DNA of 64,000 nucleotides from assembly GCA_000955795.1 (NCBI GenBank), contig JYOB01000003.1, forward strand, positions 186,001 to 250,000, written 5' to 3'. The notes under the pieces are model-generated. The model ran no database searches. It was not told the origin of the DNA and saw nothing but the letters and a program-made list of their open reading frames with translations. Numbering within the stretch: position 1 is the stretch's first letter; each line of letters begins with the position of its first letter. Shown one piece after another: positions 25,725-34,432 of this stretch. The translations under genes were made by a program, and so were the position numbers. This DNA is from Burkholderiaceae bacterium 26. Lineage in GTDB: Bacteria; Pseudomonadota; Gammaproteobacteria; Burkholderiales; Burkholderiaceae.

Positions 25725-27356
25725 TTAGAAGCCCACCGCGTGGCCGTCTCGGCGGCTGTCGCTGGCGGCCACGTAGCCGTGGTCGGCGTCCTCCGACAGG
25801 CGCCAGATGAACTGGCCGGAGCCGAAATCCATGTACGGATCGGCCACCGATTCAAGCTTGTGCCCGCGCGCTTCCAGGGCAGCGACGGTCTTGGCGTTCA
25901 TCGTGCCTTCCACGTCGAGCGTGAAATCACGGTTGACCTTCCAGCGCGGTGCGTCGCACGCGGCCTGCGGCTGCTGCTTGTAATCGAGCATGCGCACGAG
26001 CGTCTGCAGGTGGCCTTGCGGCTGCATGTCGCCGCCCATCACGCCAAAGCTCATCTGCGGCTGGCCGTCCTTGGTCAGGAACGCGGGGATGATGGTGTGG
26101 AACGGCCGCTTGCCGCCTTCCACCACGTTGGCCGAGCGCGCATCCATCGAGAATCCGAAGCCACGGTTCTGCAGGCTGATGCCTGTGCCCGGCACCACCA
26201 CGCCGGAGCCGAAGCCCATGTAGTTGGACTGGATGAACGAGACCATCATGCCGTTCTCATCGGCGGCGGTCAGGTACACCGTGCCACCGGCGCGCGGCAT
26301 GCCGAAGGTCGGCATCTGCGCGCGGCCCATGTCGATGAGCTTGGCGCGTGCATCGAGGTACGCGTCGTCGAGCATCTGCTCGGGCGTGACTTCCATCGAG
26401 CGCGGGTCGGCCACGTATTTGTACAGATCGGCAAACGCCAGCTTCATCGCTTCAATCTGCAGATGCTGCGAATCCGCCGAGTCGACGGGCAGGGCGCCGA
26501 GGTCAAAGCGGTCGAGAATGCCCAGCGCGATGAGCGCGGCGATGCCCTGGCCATTGGGCGGGATCTCGTGCAGGTCGTAGCCGCGGTAGCGCTTGGTGAT
26601 GGGCTTGACCCACTCGGGGCGATAGTTGCGCAGGTCTTGCGCAGTCATGCCGCCGCCGCATTCGCGCGAGTACGCGGCAATGCGTTCAGCGAGTTCGCCT
26701 TCGTAGAAATCACGGCCGTTGGTCTGGCCAAGGCGGCGCAGCGTGGCAGCGGCATCGGGCAGCTTGAACTTCTCGCCTACTTCCGGCGCGCGGCCGTGCG
26801 GCATGAAGGCCTGCGCGTAGCCGGGCTGGTTGTGCAGCTCGGGAATGGCCGCTGCCCACTTGTGCGCAACGATGGGCGCGATGGTGTGGCCGCGCTCGGC
26901 AATCTCGGCGGCGGGTTCCAACACATCGGCAAACGGCAGCTTGCCGAAGCGCCCGTGCAATGCGGCCCAGGCGGAGATGGCGCCGGGCACGGTCACCGCA
27001 TCCCAGCCGCGCATGGGGCGCTTGGGGTTGCCGTTGGCGTCTTCGCCGTACTTGTTGCGGAAGTAGTCGAGGTTCCAGGCCTGCGGCGCGGTACCGGAGG
27101 CGTTCAAGCCGTGCAGCGCCTTGCCGTCCCACAAGATGGCGAATGCATCGCTGCCGAGGCCGCACGAGACGGGCTCGACCACGGTCAGCATGGCCGCCGC
27201 CGCGATGGCCGCATCCACGGCACTGCCGCCCGCAAGCAGCATGCGCAGTCCGGCTTGCGCGGCCAGCGGGTGAGACGTGGAGACAACGTTGCGCGCAAAC
27301 AGCGGAATGCGAACGGTGGGATACGGGTTTTGCCAATCGAAGCGGTGGGAGGACAT
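25725..27356 (-). CDS. ggt: Gamma-glutamyltransferase family protein
   Basis: A 543-residue Ntn-hydrolase precursor. The autoprocessing/catalytic threonine lies in PRAGGTVYLTAADENGMMVS, starting the small subunit; the large subunit carries STSHPLAAQAGLRMLLAGGSAVDAAIA and GWDAVTVPGA, and the small subunit has GGDMQPQGHLQTL. Members cleave gamma-glutamyl compounds such as glutathione or related amides. No signal peptide is visible, so it may act in the cytoplasm, as in GGT-like proteins such as oxamate amidohydrolase. The start is uncertain (ATG 27356 or TTG 27371). It is divergent from a LysR regulator. Confidence 0.88.
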   Translation of the reverse strand: MSSHRFDWQNPYPTVRIPLFARNVVSTSHPLAAQAGLRMLLAGGSAVDAAIAAAAMLTVVEPVSCGLGSDAFAILWDGKALHGLNASGTAPQAWNLDYFRNKYGEDANGNPKRPMRGWDAVTVPGAISAWAALHGRFGKLPFADVLEPAAEIAERGHTIAPIVAHKWAAAIPELHNQPGYAQAFMPHGRAPEVGEKFKLPDAAATLRRLGQTNGRDFYEGELAERIAAYSRECGGGMTAQDLRNYRPEWVKPITKRYRGYDLHEIPPNGQGIAALIALGILDRFDLGALPVDSADSQHLQIEAMKLAFADLYKYVADPRSMEVTPEQMLDDAYLDARAKLIDMGRAQMPTFGMPRAGGTVYLTAADENGMMVSFIQSNYMGFGSGVVVPGTGISLQNRGFGFSMDARSANVVEGGKRPFHTIIPAFLTKDGQPQMSFGVMGGDMQPQGHLQTLVRMLDYKQQPQAACDAPRWKVNRDFTLDVEGTMNAKTVAALEARGHKLESVADPYMDFGSGQFIWRLSEDADHGYVAASDSRRDGHAVGF

Positions 27357-27480
27357 GGGGCTTAAGCGCAAATAAGTGGGAATGTTTGACGAATGATTAT
27401 TTGCGGTGCGCCGGATTTAATAAAGTTAAAATTCATTGGATACAGCTTAAGAAAAACTTGAGAATCCGCCGCGCCTTGCC

Positions 27481-28365
27481 GTGAGTACCGTCCGCTTCCT
27501 TCGCACCTTTGTTGCCGTGGCACGCCATGGCTCGTTTGCCGCCGCCGCCGAGCGCGTTGCGCTGACGCAGGCCGCGGTGAGCCTGCAGATGCGTGCGCTG
27601 GAAACCGAACTGCGCCGCGATCTGTTCGACCGGTCGGGGCGCACTGTCACCCTGAACGCCCATGGCCGAGCGCTGCTGCCCCAAGCCGAACACCTGCTGG
27701 GCCTGTACGACGCCATGCGCATCGGTGACGAACCGCAGACGGAGTTGTCCGGTGCCGTGGCGATTGGAGCGGTGGTCTCGGTGATGGGGTCGCTGGCACA
27801 TGCGGTGGCGGGGCTCAAGCAGGTGCACAAGGGGCTGGACGTCAAGCTGATCACCGGCAAATCGGGTGAACTGGCGGAGCAGGTGGAAGCGGGCGAGCTG
27901 GACGGCGCGCTGGTGGTCGAACACCTGGAACGCCTGCCTGCCAATCTTGCTTGGCATCCGCTCTATACCGAGCCGCTGGTGGTGGTGGCGGGCCGCCATA
28001 CGCGCGGCCGCGCAGAGGAAGTCCTGCGCACCCATCCGTTTCTGCGCTTCGACCGCGCGGTGCGCACCGGCGCGCTGATCGACCGCGCCCTGCGCAAGAC
28101 GCACATGGCGGTCAACGAGTTCATCGAGGTCAATTCAATCGAGGCGATTGTCGAGCTGGTGCGCCAGCAGGTGGGGGTGACGCTGGTGCCGCGACTGCGC
28201 CGGGCGAGCTGGGAGAGCGACCCCGCTCTGCGCGTGCTGCCCATGCCGCCGCAGACGCCCGTGCGCGCCGTCGGCATGATCGAGCGGAAAGAGCATGTGC
28301 GGCACGGTGTGATTCAGGCGGTACTCGATGCGCTCGAAACCACACTTGGCAATTCCAGCGCCTAG
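27481..28365 (+). CDS. LysR-family transcriptional regulator
   Basis: A 294-residue regulator with an N-terminal winged helix (RFLRTFVAVARHGSFAAAAERVALTQAAVSLQMRALE, 5-41) and a substrate-binding domain. The start is GTG 27481. It is transcribed away from the ggt-like gene across an AT-rich 124-base gap, the classic layout for a LysR protein controlling its divergent neighbour. The inducer is unknown, and autorepression is likely by analogy. Confidence 0.9.
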   Translation: MSTVRFLRTFVAVARHGSFAAAAERVALTQAAVSLQMRALETELRRDLFDRSGRTVTLNAHGRALLPQAEHLLGLYDAMRIGDEPQTELSGAVAIGAVVSVMGSLAHAVAGLKQVHKGLDVKLITGKSGELAEQVEAGELDGALVVEHLERLPANLAWHPLYTEPLVVVAGRHTRGRAEEVLRTHPFLRFDRAVRTGALIDRALRKTHMAVNEFIEVNSIEAIVELVRQQVGVTLVPRLRRASWESDPALRVLPMPPQTPVRAVGMIERKEHVRHGVIQAVLDALETTLGNSSA

Positions 28366-28399
28366 ACTGGAGCCACCATAACTGGCTCCGGAGGCTGCG

Positions 28400-28810
28400 A
28401 TGGACGCATTCATTCAACGCTGGCGCGACGAACTGATCCTGCTCGCCCGCATCCTGATGATGGTGCTGTTCGTGATGTCCGGTTGGGGCAAGCTGACCGG
28501 CTTCCAGGGCACGGTCGGCTACATGACGAGCACGGGCGCGCCCATGCCGATGGTGGCCGCCGCGGTTGCCGTCGTCATGGAGTTTGGCGTGGGCATCGCC
28601 TTGCTCATCGGCCTGTGGACGCGGCCGCTGGCCCTTCTGATGGCGCTGTTCGTGCTCGGCACGTCGTTCATCGCCCATTCCTACTGGGATATGCAAGGCG
28701 CCATGGAGGCCGCCAACAAAATCCAGTTCTACAAGAACCTGAGCATCATGGGCGGGCTGTTTCTGTTGGCTGCTGTAGGGCCGGGGAGGTACGCGGTGCA
28801 GAAGTCGTAG
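28400..28810 (+). CDS. DoxX family membrane protein
   Basis: A 136-residue protein with four hydrophobic helices. The motifs LARILMMVLFVMSGWGKLTGF and the loop before ALLIGLWTRPLALLMA are typical of DoxX/DoxD proteins, some of which act in respiratory or redox stress chains. It follows the LysR gene by 34 bases on the same strand and may be co-transcribed with it. The role is not resolved. Confidence 0.85.
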   Translation: MDAFIQRWRDELILLARILMMVLFVMSGWGKLTGFQGTVGYMTSTGAPMPMVAAAVAVVMEFGVGIALLIGLWTRPLALLMALFVLGTSFIAHSYWDMQGAMEAANKIQFYKNLSIMGGLFLLAAVGPGRYAVQKS

Positions 28811-28817
28811 TGCGCGC

Positions 28818-30374
28818 TCAACGCAACGACCGCTGCACCAACACCAGCACGGCAAACACGCCGCATGCCACCGCAAACCAACTGAAGAGCTGCGTGCCTG
28901 CCAGCAGCGTGGCTTGCCGATCAATTTCGGCAGACAAACTCGCCAGGCGCTCGGACGTGAGCGGGTTGGCGGCCTGTAGGTCTGCCGTGAAGCGCGTGAC
29001 GTGCGCCACGATCAGCGAGCGCGATTCCGCCTGCTGCGTCTGCAGCGACACAGCCGCCAGCCCCGTGCCCACGGCAGTCGCAAACTGGCGCGCGATGTTC
29101 TTCATCTGATAACCGTGCGCGAAGTCTTCGCGGTCCAGATCGAGGTAGGTCATCATCGCCACCTGGATCATCACCGCACCTGGCGTGATGCCTTCCAGGA
29201 CCGACACAGGGAAGAACGCATAGTCCGGCGCGCCCGGCATCAGGCTTGTCGCCAGCAGCAGCGCCGCTGCCGCATACACGGCAAAGCCGATGGCAATGAA
29301 GCGGCGCTTGCGGAAGAAGAACGGCAACCAAATCGTCATGACGACGGCCACCACGGTCGACACTGCCCCGCTGATCATCAAGAAGAGCGTGGTCGTGCGG
29401 AATGTAAAGCCCAGGCCGCCCTGCGATACCGCCGGAAACAGGTACGACCAGTACCCGCTCATCAAGTAATAGATGCCGTAGAAGCCGATGCCCCACAGGT
29501 AGCGGCGACCGTTCAGGCGCGAGAGATCGAGCCACGGGTCGGGGTGCGTGCGCAGGCGGTGGATGGCCAGCAGCAGCGAAGCGGCACCGCCCAGCAACAA
29601 CAGCGGAATCAAAGGCGAGGCCGTCAGCCGGCTGTAGCGCAGCTCCGACAGCCCCATCAGAACCGACAGCGCGCCGATGGCCATGGCACCCACGCCAACC
29701 CAATCCCACTGGCTGTCTTCGGGCGGAGCTTCATCGGGGCGGCGCGCGGCGCGTGTGCGCGGCTGATGGTGTTCGGGCGGTAGGAGGAACATCGCCACCC
29801 ATGCCACGCCGGCCAGCGCCAGTTCGATCCAGAAAATCACGCGCCATTCGCTGTACTCCAGCACCTTGGCGCAGATCCACGGCGCAATGGTGGTCAGTCC
29901 GAACAGACCGACGCTGAACATCAGCATTGGAGGAATACGCTCATCGGGTTCGGTCGTGAGCTGCACCAGAATGCGCGATGCCGAAAACAAGCCGCCCGCG
30001 CCCAGGCCTTGGATGGTCCGCCCGATGACCAGTTCGCCGATGTTGTTGGATTGGGTGCACACCACGCAGCCGATGGCGAACAGCACGATGCCCACCAGCG
30101 AATACATCCGATAGCCGACGTGCGCTGCAATGCGGCCGATGGCGAGGTTGGCGACCACGGCCGCCACGGCATACGCTGTGACGGCGTACAGATATGCCTC
30201 GGGGCTCGCATGCACACCGCCCTGGATGTGCTGGCCCGCCACGGCGAACATCTGCGAAGAGACAAAATCGAGGCCTGTGGAGAGGCCCAGCGCCAGCCCA
30301 AAAGCGTGGACGCGCGCCGAAGAAAAGTGGGGAAACGCCCGCAGAGACGCGGGTTTGAGGATTTGCAGCGACAT
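28818..30374 (-). CDS. MFS transporter, DHA2 (EmrB/QacA)-like
   Basis: A 518-residue permease with about 14 hydrophobic helices, longer than the 12-helix types. Helix 2-4 features include ANLAIGRIAAHVGYRMYSLVGI and GRTIQGLGAGGLFSASRILV, close to the EmrB/QacA pattern, although the usual motif A aspartate/arginine set is relaxed. Such proteins export drugs or metabolites. ATG 30374 is chosen; an ATG four codons earlier is equally possible. It is divergent from a LysR gene 64 bases away, which probably regulates it. Confidence 0.83.
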   Translation of the reverse strand: MSLQILKPASLRAFPHFSSARVHAFGLALGLSTGLDFVSSQMFAVAGQHIQGGVHASPEAYLYAVTAYAVAAVVANLAIGRIAAHVGYRMYSLVGIVLFAIGCVVCTQSNNIGELVIGRTIQGLGAGGLFSASRILVQLTTEPDERIPPMLMFSVGLFGLTTIAPWICAKVLEYSEWRVIFWIELALAGVAWVAMFLLPPEHHQPRTRAARRPDEAPPEDSQWDWVGVGAMAIGALSVLMGLSELRYSRLTASPLIPLLLLGGAASLLLAIHRLRTHPDPWLDLSRLNGRRYLWGIGFYGIYYLMSGYWSYLFPAVSQGGLGFTFRTTTLFLMISGAVSTVVAVVMTIWLPFFFRKRRFIAIGFAVYAAAALLLATSLMPGAPDYAFFPVSVLEGITPGAVMIQVAMMTYLDLDREDFAHGYQMKNIARQFATAVGTGLAAVSLQTQQAESRSLIVAHVTRFTADLQAANPLTSERLASLSAEIDRQATLLAGTQLFSWFAVACGVFAVLVLVQRSLR

Positions 30375-30438
30375 GTGCCCGAGCATAAACTTGCCCGCCA
30401 GCCGGATAAACGGCCAACTCTAGGAACACTGTCCAGTC

Positions 30439-31356
30439 ATGCGAACAATGGAGTGGAACGACTGGGAAACCTTCTGCCGCGTGGTGGAGGCCGGCAGCTT
30501 CACCGCCGCCGCCGAGGCGCTGGGCATCCCCAAATCGACGGCCAGCGCCGCCGTATCACGGCTGGAGGCCGGGCTGGGCGTGCGGCTCATGACGCGTACC
30601 ACTCGCCAGTTGCGGCTGACCGAAGCGGGCTCGCAGTTCTACGACGACATCGCGCCGTTGTTCGAGCGCCTGCGCGAAGTGCACGCCGACACCACCGCAG
30701 CCAGCGAAACCGTGGCCGGCACGCTGCGCATCGCCGCGCCGTACGAAGTCGGCGCGCAGCACCTGACCGAACCCGTATGCCGCACGCTTGAGAAATACCC
30801 GCATCTGCAAATCCAGGTGCACATCTCGTGGGAGCAACCCGACCTGCTGGCCAGCGGCTACGACATCGTCTTCGTGATGGTCGACCAGATGCTGCCGGAT
30901 TCGTCACTCGTGGCGCGCCGCGTGGTGCTGATCCCGCGCGGTTTGTATGCGTCGCCGGCTTTGCTGGCGGAACGTCCGCCGCTCAAGACGCCCGCTGACC
31001 TTGCCGGCTGGCCCTGCCTGTCCGGCCCCGACGATGCAAGCTGGGCCTTCCGCCCCGTCGGCGAGCCCGCGGTCGAGCCCATCGAAGTCCCGATTCAGCC
31101 GCGTCTGCAGACCTTGAATGCCGAAATGCGCGCCCGGGCCGCCGTGCGTGGCCTGGGTGTGGCGCGCATGGCCCGCTCGGTGGGCGATACGGAAGTCGCG
31201 GCCGGCCGGCTCGTGCGCGTGCTGCCGGATTTCGAGCTGACCGCGCTGCGCGTCTACGCGCTGATGCCCGCCCGCAAGCTGGTGCCGCGCAAGGTGCGCG
31301 TGTTTCTGGATGCGCTGGAAGCGGAGGGCGTTTCCGCCACACCGGCCCCCGCCTAG
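30439..31356 (+). CDS. LysR-family transcriptional regulator
   Basis: A 305-residue regulator. The helix-turn-helix (WETFCRVVEAGSFTAAAEALGIPKSTASAAVSRLEAGLGVRL) and the middle-domain pattern with VAGTLRIAAPYEVG match the LTTR subgroup close to DsdC/AaeR-type proteins. The start may be ATG 30439 or 30448. It is divergent from the DHA2-like exporter, suggesting control of that gene. Confidence 0.9.
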   Translation: MRTMEWNDWETFCRVVEAGSFTAAAEALGIPKSTASAAVSRLEAGLGVRLMTRTTRQLRLTEAGSQFYDDIAPLFERLREVHADTTAASETVAGTLRIAAPYEVGAQHLTEPVCRTLEKYPHLQIQVHISWEQPDLLASGYDIVFVMVDQMLPDSSLVARRVVLIPRGLYASPALLAERPPLKTPADLAGWPCLSGPDDASWAFRPVGEPAVEPIEVPIQPRLQTLNAEMRARAAVRGLGVARMARSVGDTEVAAGRLVRVLPDFELTALRVYALMPARKLVPRKVRVFLDALEAEGVSATPAPA

Positions 31357-31420
31357 CCGAAGACCGGCGCTGGATGTCACAATCGGCGCTTCCCTATTCG
31401 GATTGTGAGGATCGGCGGCC

Positions 31421-32386
31421 ATGCGTCTGCGCCAGATTGAAGTCTTCCGCGCCGTGATGCTGGTCGGGACGGTCAGCGAGGCTGCGCGCATGCTGAACGT
31501 GTCGCAACCCGTGGTGACGCGCGTGCTTCAGCACACCGAGTTGCAGCTCGGCTTCCGCCTGTTTGACCGTACCAAAGGGCGCCTGCAGCCCACCGCCGAG
31601 GCGTTCGAACTGTTCAGCGAAGTCGAGCGGCTTTACCAAGAGGTCGAGCGCGTGCGGCGCGTGTCGGCCAATTTGCGCCACAAGGGGGCGGGGCGCTTGC
31701 GCGTGGCGGCAACGCCCAGCCTGGCCCCGAGCATCCTGGCGCCTGCGGTGCGGCGTTTCTCGCAGCGGCATCCCGATACGCTGGTGCGCGTGTTCACGCA
31801 CCACACGGCCGAGATCGTGCAGGGTTTGCTCTCGCAGGACATCGACGTCGGGTTTGCCTTTGCACCGCCTGTGCATCCGGCCATCAGCACCACGCCGGTC
31901 GCGCAGGGCCGCATCCTGCTGGCCGCGCCGCGCGCCTGGGTGGGCGGCAAGACGGATGGCCGCGCGCTGCACAAGCTCGTTGCCGAAAAGCCTTTCATCG
32001 GATTGGAAGACCAGATATCGCTGGGCTCACTGGTCGGACAGACGCTGGCGCGCGGCGGGCTGGCGCCGCAGTCGACGCTGGAAGTGCAGACGTATTCGTT
32101 GGCGCGTTCGTTGGTGGAAGAGTCGCTCGGCGTGACGATGCTCGATCAGTTCACAGCGGCCACCGGCAGCATGGAGCGCATCGCGCTGTTCGCGCTGGAG
32201 CCGGCGCAGACGTTTGACGTGCGCGCCATGCGTGCCGAGCATCACGCGCCGTCATCGCTGGCGGATAGCCTCGTGCAATGCTTTGCCGAGGCCGCGCGTG
32301 CGCTGTCCGATGAGCTGCCCCAACGTGTCGAGCCGACAGCATTTGTGCTCAAGCCCACAGAACCTGACAGCGACGCGGCAGACTAA
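31421..32386 (+). CDS. LysR-family transcriptional regulator
   Basis: A 321-residue regulator with N-terminal winged helix RLRQIEVFRAVMLVGTVSEAARMLNVSQPVVTRVLQHTE and a normal effector domain. It resembles LysR proteins whose HTH begins with LRQIE(V/A)F, often amino-acid or diaminopimelate related. It lies 64 bases behind the previous LysR gene on the same strand, but has no obvious divergent partner. Its target is unknown. Confidence 0.9.
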   Translation: MRLRQIEVFRAVMLVGTVSEAARMLNVSQPVVTRVLQHTELQLGFRLFDRTKGRLQPTAEAFELFSEVERLYQEVERVRRVSANLRHKGAGRLRVAATPSLAPSILAPAVRRFSQRHPDTLVRVFTHHTAEIVQGLLSQDIDVGFAFAPPVHPAISTTPVAQGRILLAAPRAWVGGKTDGRALHKLVAEKPFIGLEDQISLGSLVGQTLARGGLAPQSTLEVQTYSLARSLVEESLGVTMLDQFTAATGSMERIALFALEPAQTFDVRAMRAEHHAPSSLADSLVQCFAEAARALSDELPQRVEPTAFVLKPTEPDSDAAD

Positions 32387-32421
32387 CCGTCTTGCGCTGA
32401 CCATTCCCAGGAGACGGATCC

Positions 32422-32889
32422 ATGCGTCGTTTTGCAACTGCAGTGATGTTTGGGCTGGCGCTGGGCGCTGGCGTCTTCAGTGGTGTCGCCACCGCGCAGC
32501 AGTCGCCGGTGCCGGGCATGTCGTCCGACGATCTGAATACCGCGCTGGACTTTGCCAAGGCGGGGCTCAACAAGGCGATCGATCAGGCGCGCGCGTATTC
32601 TGCGTTGCCGATCAAGGACCCGCACGACGTGCGCTACACGTGCGAGGGCGGCAAGACGCTCCTCGTGAAATACATGACGGTGGGCGATACGCCGCTGGCC
32701 GCCATGACGCTCAACGGTAAGACGCTCGTGTTTGCCAACGTGATGGCCGCGTCGGGTGCGCGCTACGCGTCGGGCCAGTATGTGTGGTGGACGAAGGGCC
32801 CCACCGGCTTTCTCGCCGACGAGACCCTGCCCGGCAGCCGCAATCAGCTCTACCGCGATTGCAGCGAAGCGACCAGCGGCCGCCCTTAA
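32422..32889 (+). CDS. MliC-like secreted lysozyme-inhibitor domain protein
   Basis: A 155-residue protein with a Sec signal peptide (FGLALGAGVFSGVATAQ). The C-terminal part carries the MliC/PliC features VRYTCEGGKTLLVKYM and SGARYASGQYVWWTKGPTGFL, with the cysteine pair (one in TCEG, one in RDCSE). The family blocks C-type lysozyme in the periplasm or on the outer membrane. There is no lipobox, so it is probably soluble periplasmic. ATG 32422 follows AGGAGA. Confidence 0.82.
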   Translation: MRRFATAVMFGLALGAGVFSGVATAQQSPVPGMSSDDLNTALDFAKAGLNKAIDQARAYSALPIKDPHDVRYTCEGGKTLLVKYMTVGDTPLAAMTLNGKTLVFANVMAASGARYASGQYVWWTKGPTGFLADETLPGSRNQLYRDCSEATSGRP

Positions 32890-33851
32890 ATTTCCTGCAG
32901 ATCGTGCCCGACGATGATCTCGCCCTTGAAGTGCGGGCGCACGGCATCCAGCCAGACTGAATCTTCAAGGAACGGATAGCCGCCGGGCACGAAGTGCGAT
33001 AGCACCAGCGTCTTCACCTTGGCCTCGGTGGCAATGCGGCCGACTTCTTCGGTGGAGGTGTGGCTCGCCAGCAGATGCTCGCGCAGCGTCTTGGCATTGG
33101 GCTCCGTGGACAGCAGCTTGTCGAGCGACGGCAGGTGCATCACCTCATGGACGAGCACATCGGCGCCGTAAGCGAGCCGCACGAGGTTCTCGCTTGGCGC
33201 GGTATCGCCGGAGATGACGATGGAGCGGTCTGCCGAATCGAAGCGAAACGCAAATGCCGGCGACACCGGCGGATGCTTGACCAGCGCGCTCGTCACCTTC
33301 ACGTTGGCATCCTGCATGACCAGCCCGCCTTCGCTGATTTCGTGTGGATGGATCATCGGCGCAAGCGGCGGGCGGCCCTCATCGGCAATGCGTGTGCGGA
33401 TGTCGTAGTCGTACAGCTCTAGGAACTTGGTCGTCATCGCGGCCAGTGGGGGCGGGCCCCAGGCGTCGACGGGGCCGGTCAGGTCGGTGGCCCAGGCGAG
33501 CAGCATCAGCGTGCCGTAATCGGCGTTGTGATCGGAGTGCTGATGCGTGATGAAGACGTGGCGGATGTCCTTGAGCCTGAGGCCCGTCGTCACGTATTGG
33601 CGTGCGACACCGTTGCCGCAATCGACCACGTACGACACGCCGTTGATGACGATCACCTGCGCCGGCGCCGAGCGATTCTTCTTCGGCGTCGGCCCGCCCG
33701 CCGTGCCCAGCAGGATCAACCGCGTGCCCTTCTTGGGTGCATCCGCGGCCAAAGCGCTCAACGGCAAACCTGCGGATGCCGCGCCCGCACCCACGGCCAG
33801 CGCGCCGGCCTGCTGCATCCAGCGGCGACGGTTGTTGTCGAAAGCGTGCAT
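32886..33851 (-). CDS. Tat-exported metallo-beta-lactamase-fold hydrolase
   Basis: A 321-residue protein. The N-terminus NNRRRWMQQAGALAVGAGAASAG is a twin-arginine leader. The metal site HQHSDH is at 103-108 of an MBL/RNase Z-like fold; DTAPSENL and LSHFVPG supply the other ligands. This belongs to the arylsulfatase/phosphodiesterase-like branch rather than true beta-lactamase. Likely a periplasmic hydrolase of unknown substrate. Its stop overlaps the MliC-like gene end by four bases in convergent fashion. Confidence 0.87.
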   Translation of the reverse strand: MHAFDNNRRRWMQQAGALAVGAGAASAGLPLSALAADAPKKGTRLILLGTAGGPTPKKNRSAPAQVIVINGVSYVVDCGNGVARQYVTTGLRLKDIRHVFITHQHSDHNADYGTLMLLAWATDLTGPVDAWGPPPLAAMTTKFLELYDYDIRTRIADEGRPPLAPMIHPHEISEGGLVMQDANVKVTSALVKHPPVSPAFAFRFDSADRSIVISGDTAPSENLVRLAYGADVLVHEVMHLPSLDKLLSTEPNAKTLREHLLASHTSTEEVGRIATEAKVKTLVLSHFVPGGYPFLEDSVWLDAVRPHFKGEIIVGHDLQEI

Positions 33852-33889
33852 GCGGCGGTCTCCTCTCTGTTGTTGTATGCGTGCGTGTT

Positions 33890-34342
33890 TTAGCGGGGCA
33901 GCCCGCCCACCTTCATGCCGGGCTTGATGCCCTTGCGTGCGAACCAGCCTTTGTTCATTTCCAGCGCGTAGCTGCCGGCCCGGGTGGGGCAGTGATTGTC
34001 TTCGGTCTGCGGCTTCATCTCGGCAATGTCGGAGATGGTGCCGTCGTCGGTGATGAAGGCGATGGACAGCGCCAGATCAGTGTTCTTCATCCAGAAGCAG
34101 TGGCCGGCGGATTCATCGAACACGAAGAGCATGCCGGCGGTGTCGGGCATGGTCTTGCGGAACATCAGGCCGGTCTCGCGCGTTTGCGGGGTGGCCGCCA
34201 CTTCGGCTTTGACCTTGTACATGCCGATGGTCAGGTCGGCCACGGGCAGGCCGGCATTGGGGGCGGTGGGAGTCTGGGCGAGCGCCCCGGTGGCGGCAAC
34301 GGCCAGCGACAGAGCAGCAAAGATGCGGGACAGGGTAGTCAT
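33890..34342 (-). CDS. DUF192 family periplasmic protein
   Basis: A 150-residue protein with a Sec signal peptide (LSLAVAATGALAQ). It carries the DUF192 signature: RETGLMFRKTMPDTAGMLFVF, the central CFWMKNTDLALSIAFI block and the end with ALEMNKGWFARKGIKPGMKV. The family has a small beta-barrel fold and no established activity. It sits between the MBL-fold gene and the peroxidase on the same strand. Confidence 0.88.
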   Translation of the reverse strand: MTTLSRIFAALSLAVAATGALAQTPTAPNAGLPVADLTIGMYKVKAEVAATPQTRETGLMFRKTMPDTAGMLFVFDESAGHCFWMKNTDLALSIAFITDDGTISDIAEMKPQTEDNHCPTRAGSYALEMNKGWFARKGIKPGMKVGGLPR

Positions 34343-34432
34343 GGCGCGAACGGGTCGAAAAAGAAACGCTCCATGATCGGCACTCGGCCAGCCGGCGTCA
34401 ATGAGACGGCGGCCGGCCGGGCGACGAAGTTG

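Noticed and set aside
25740-27365. Antisense frame of about 541 codons across the ggt-like gene
   Set aside because: The Ntn-hydrolase motifs fix the coding strand; the antisense product is an artefact of GC-rich codons.
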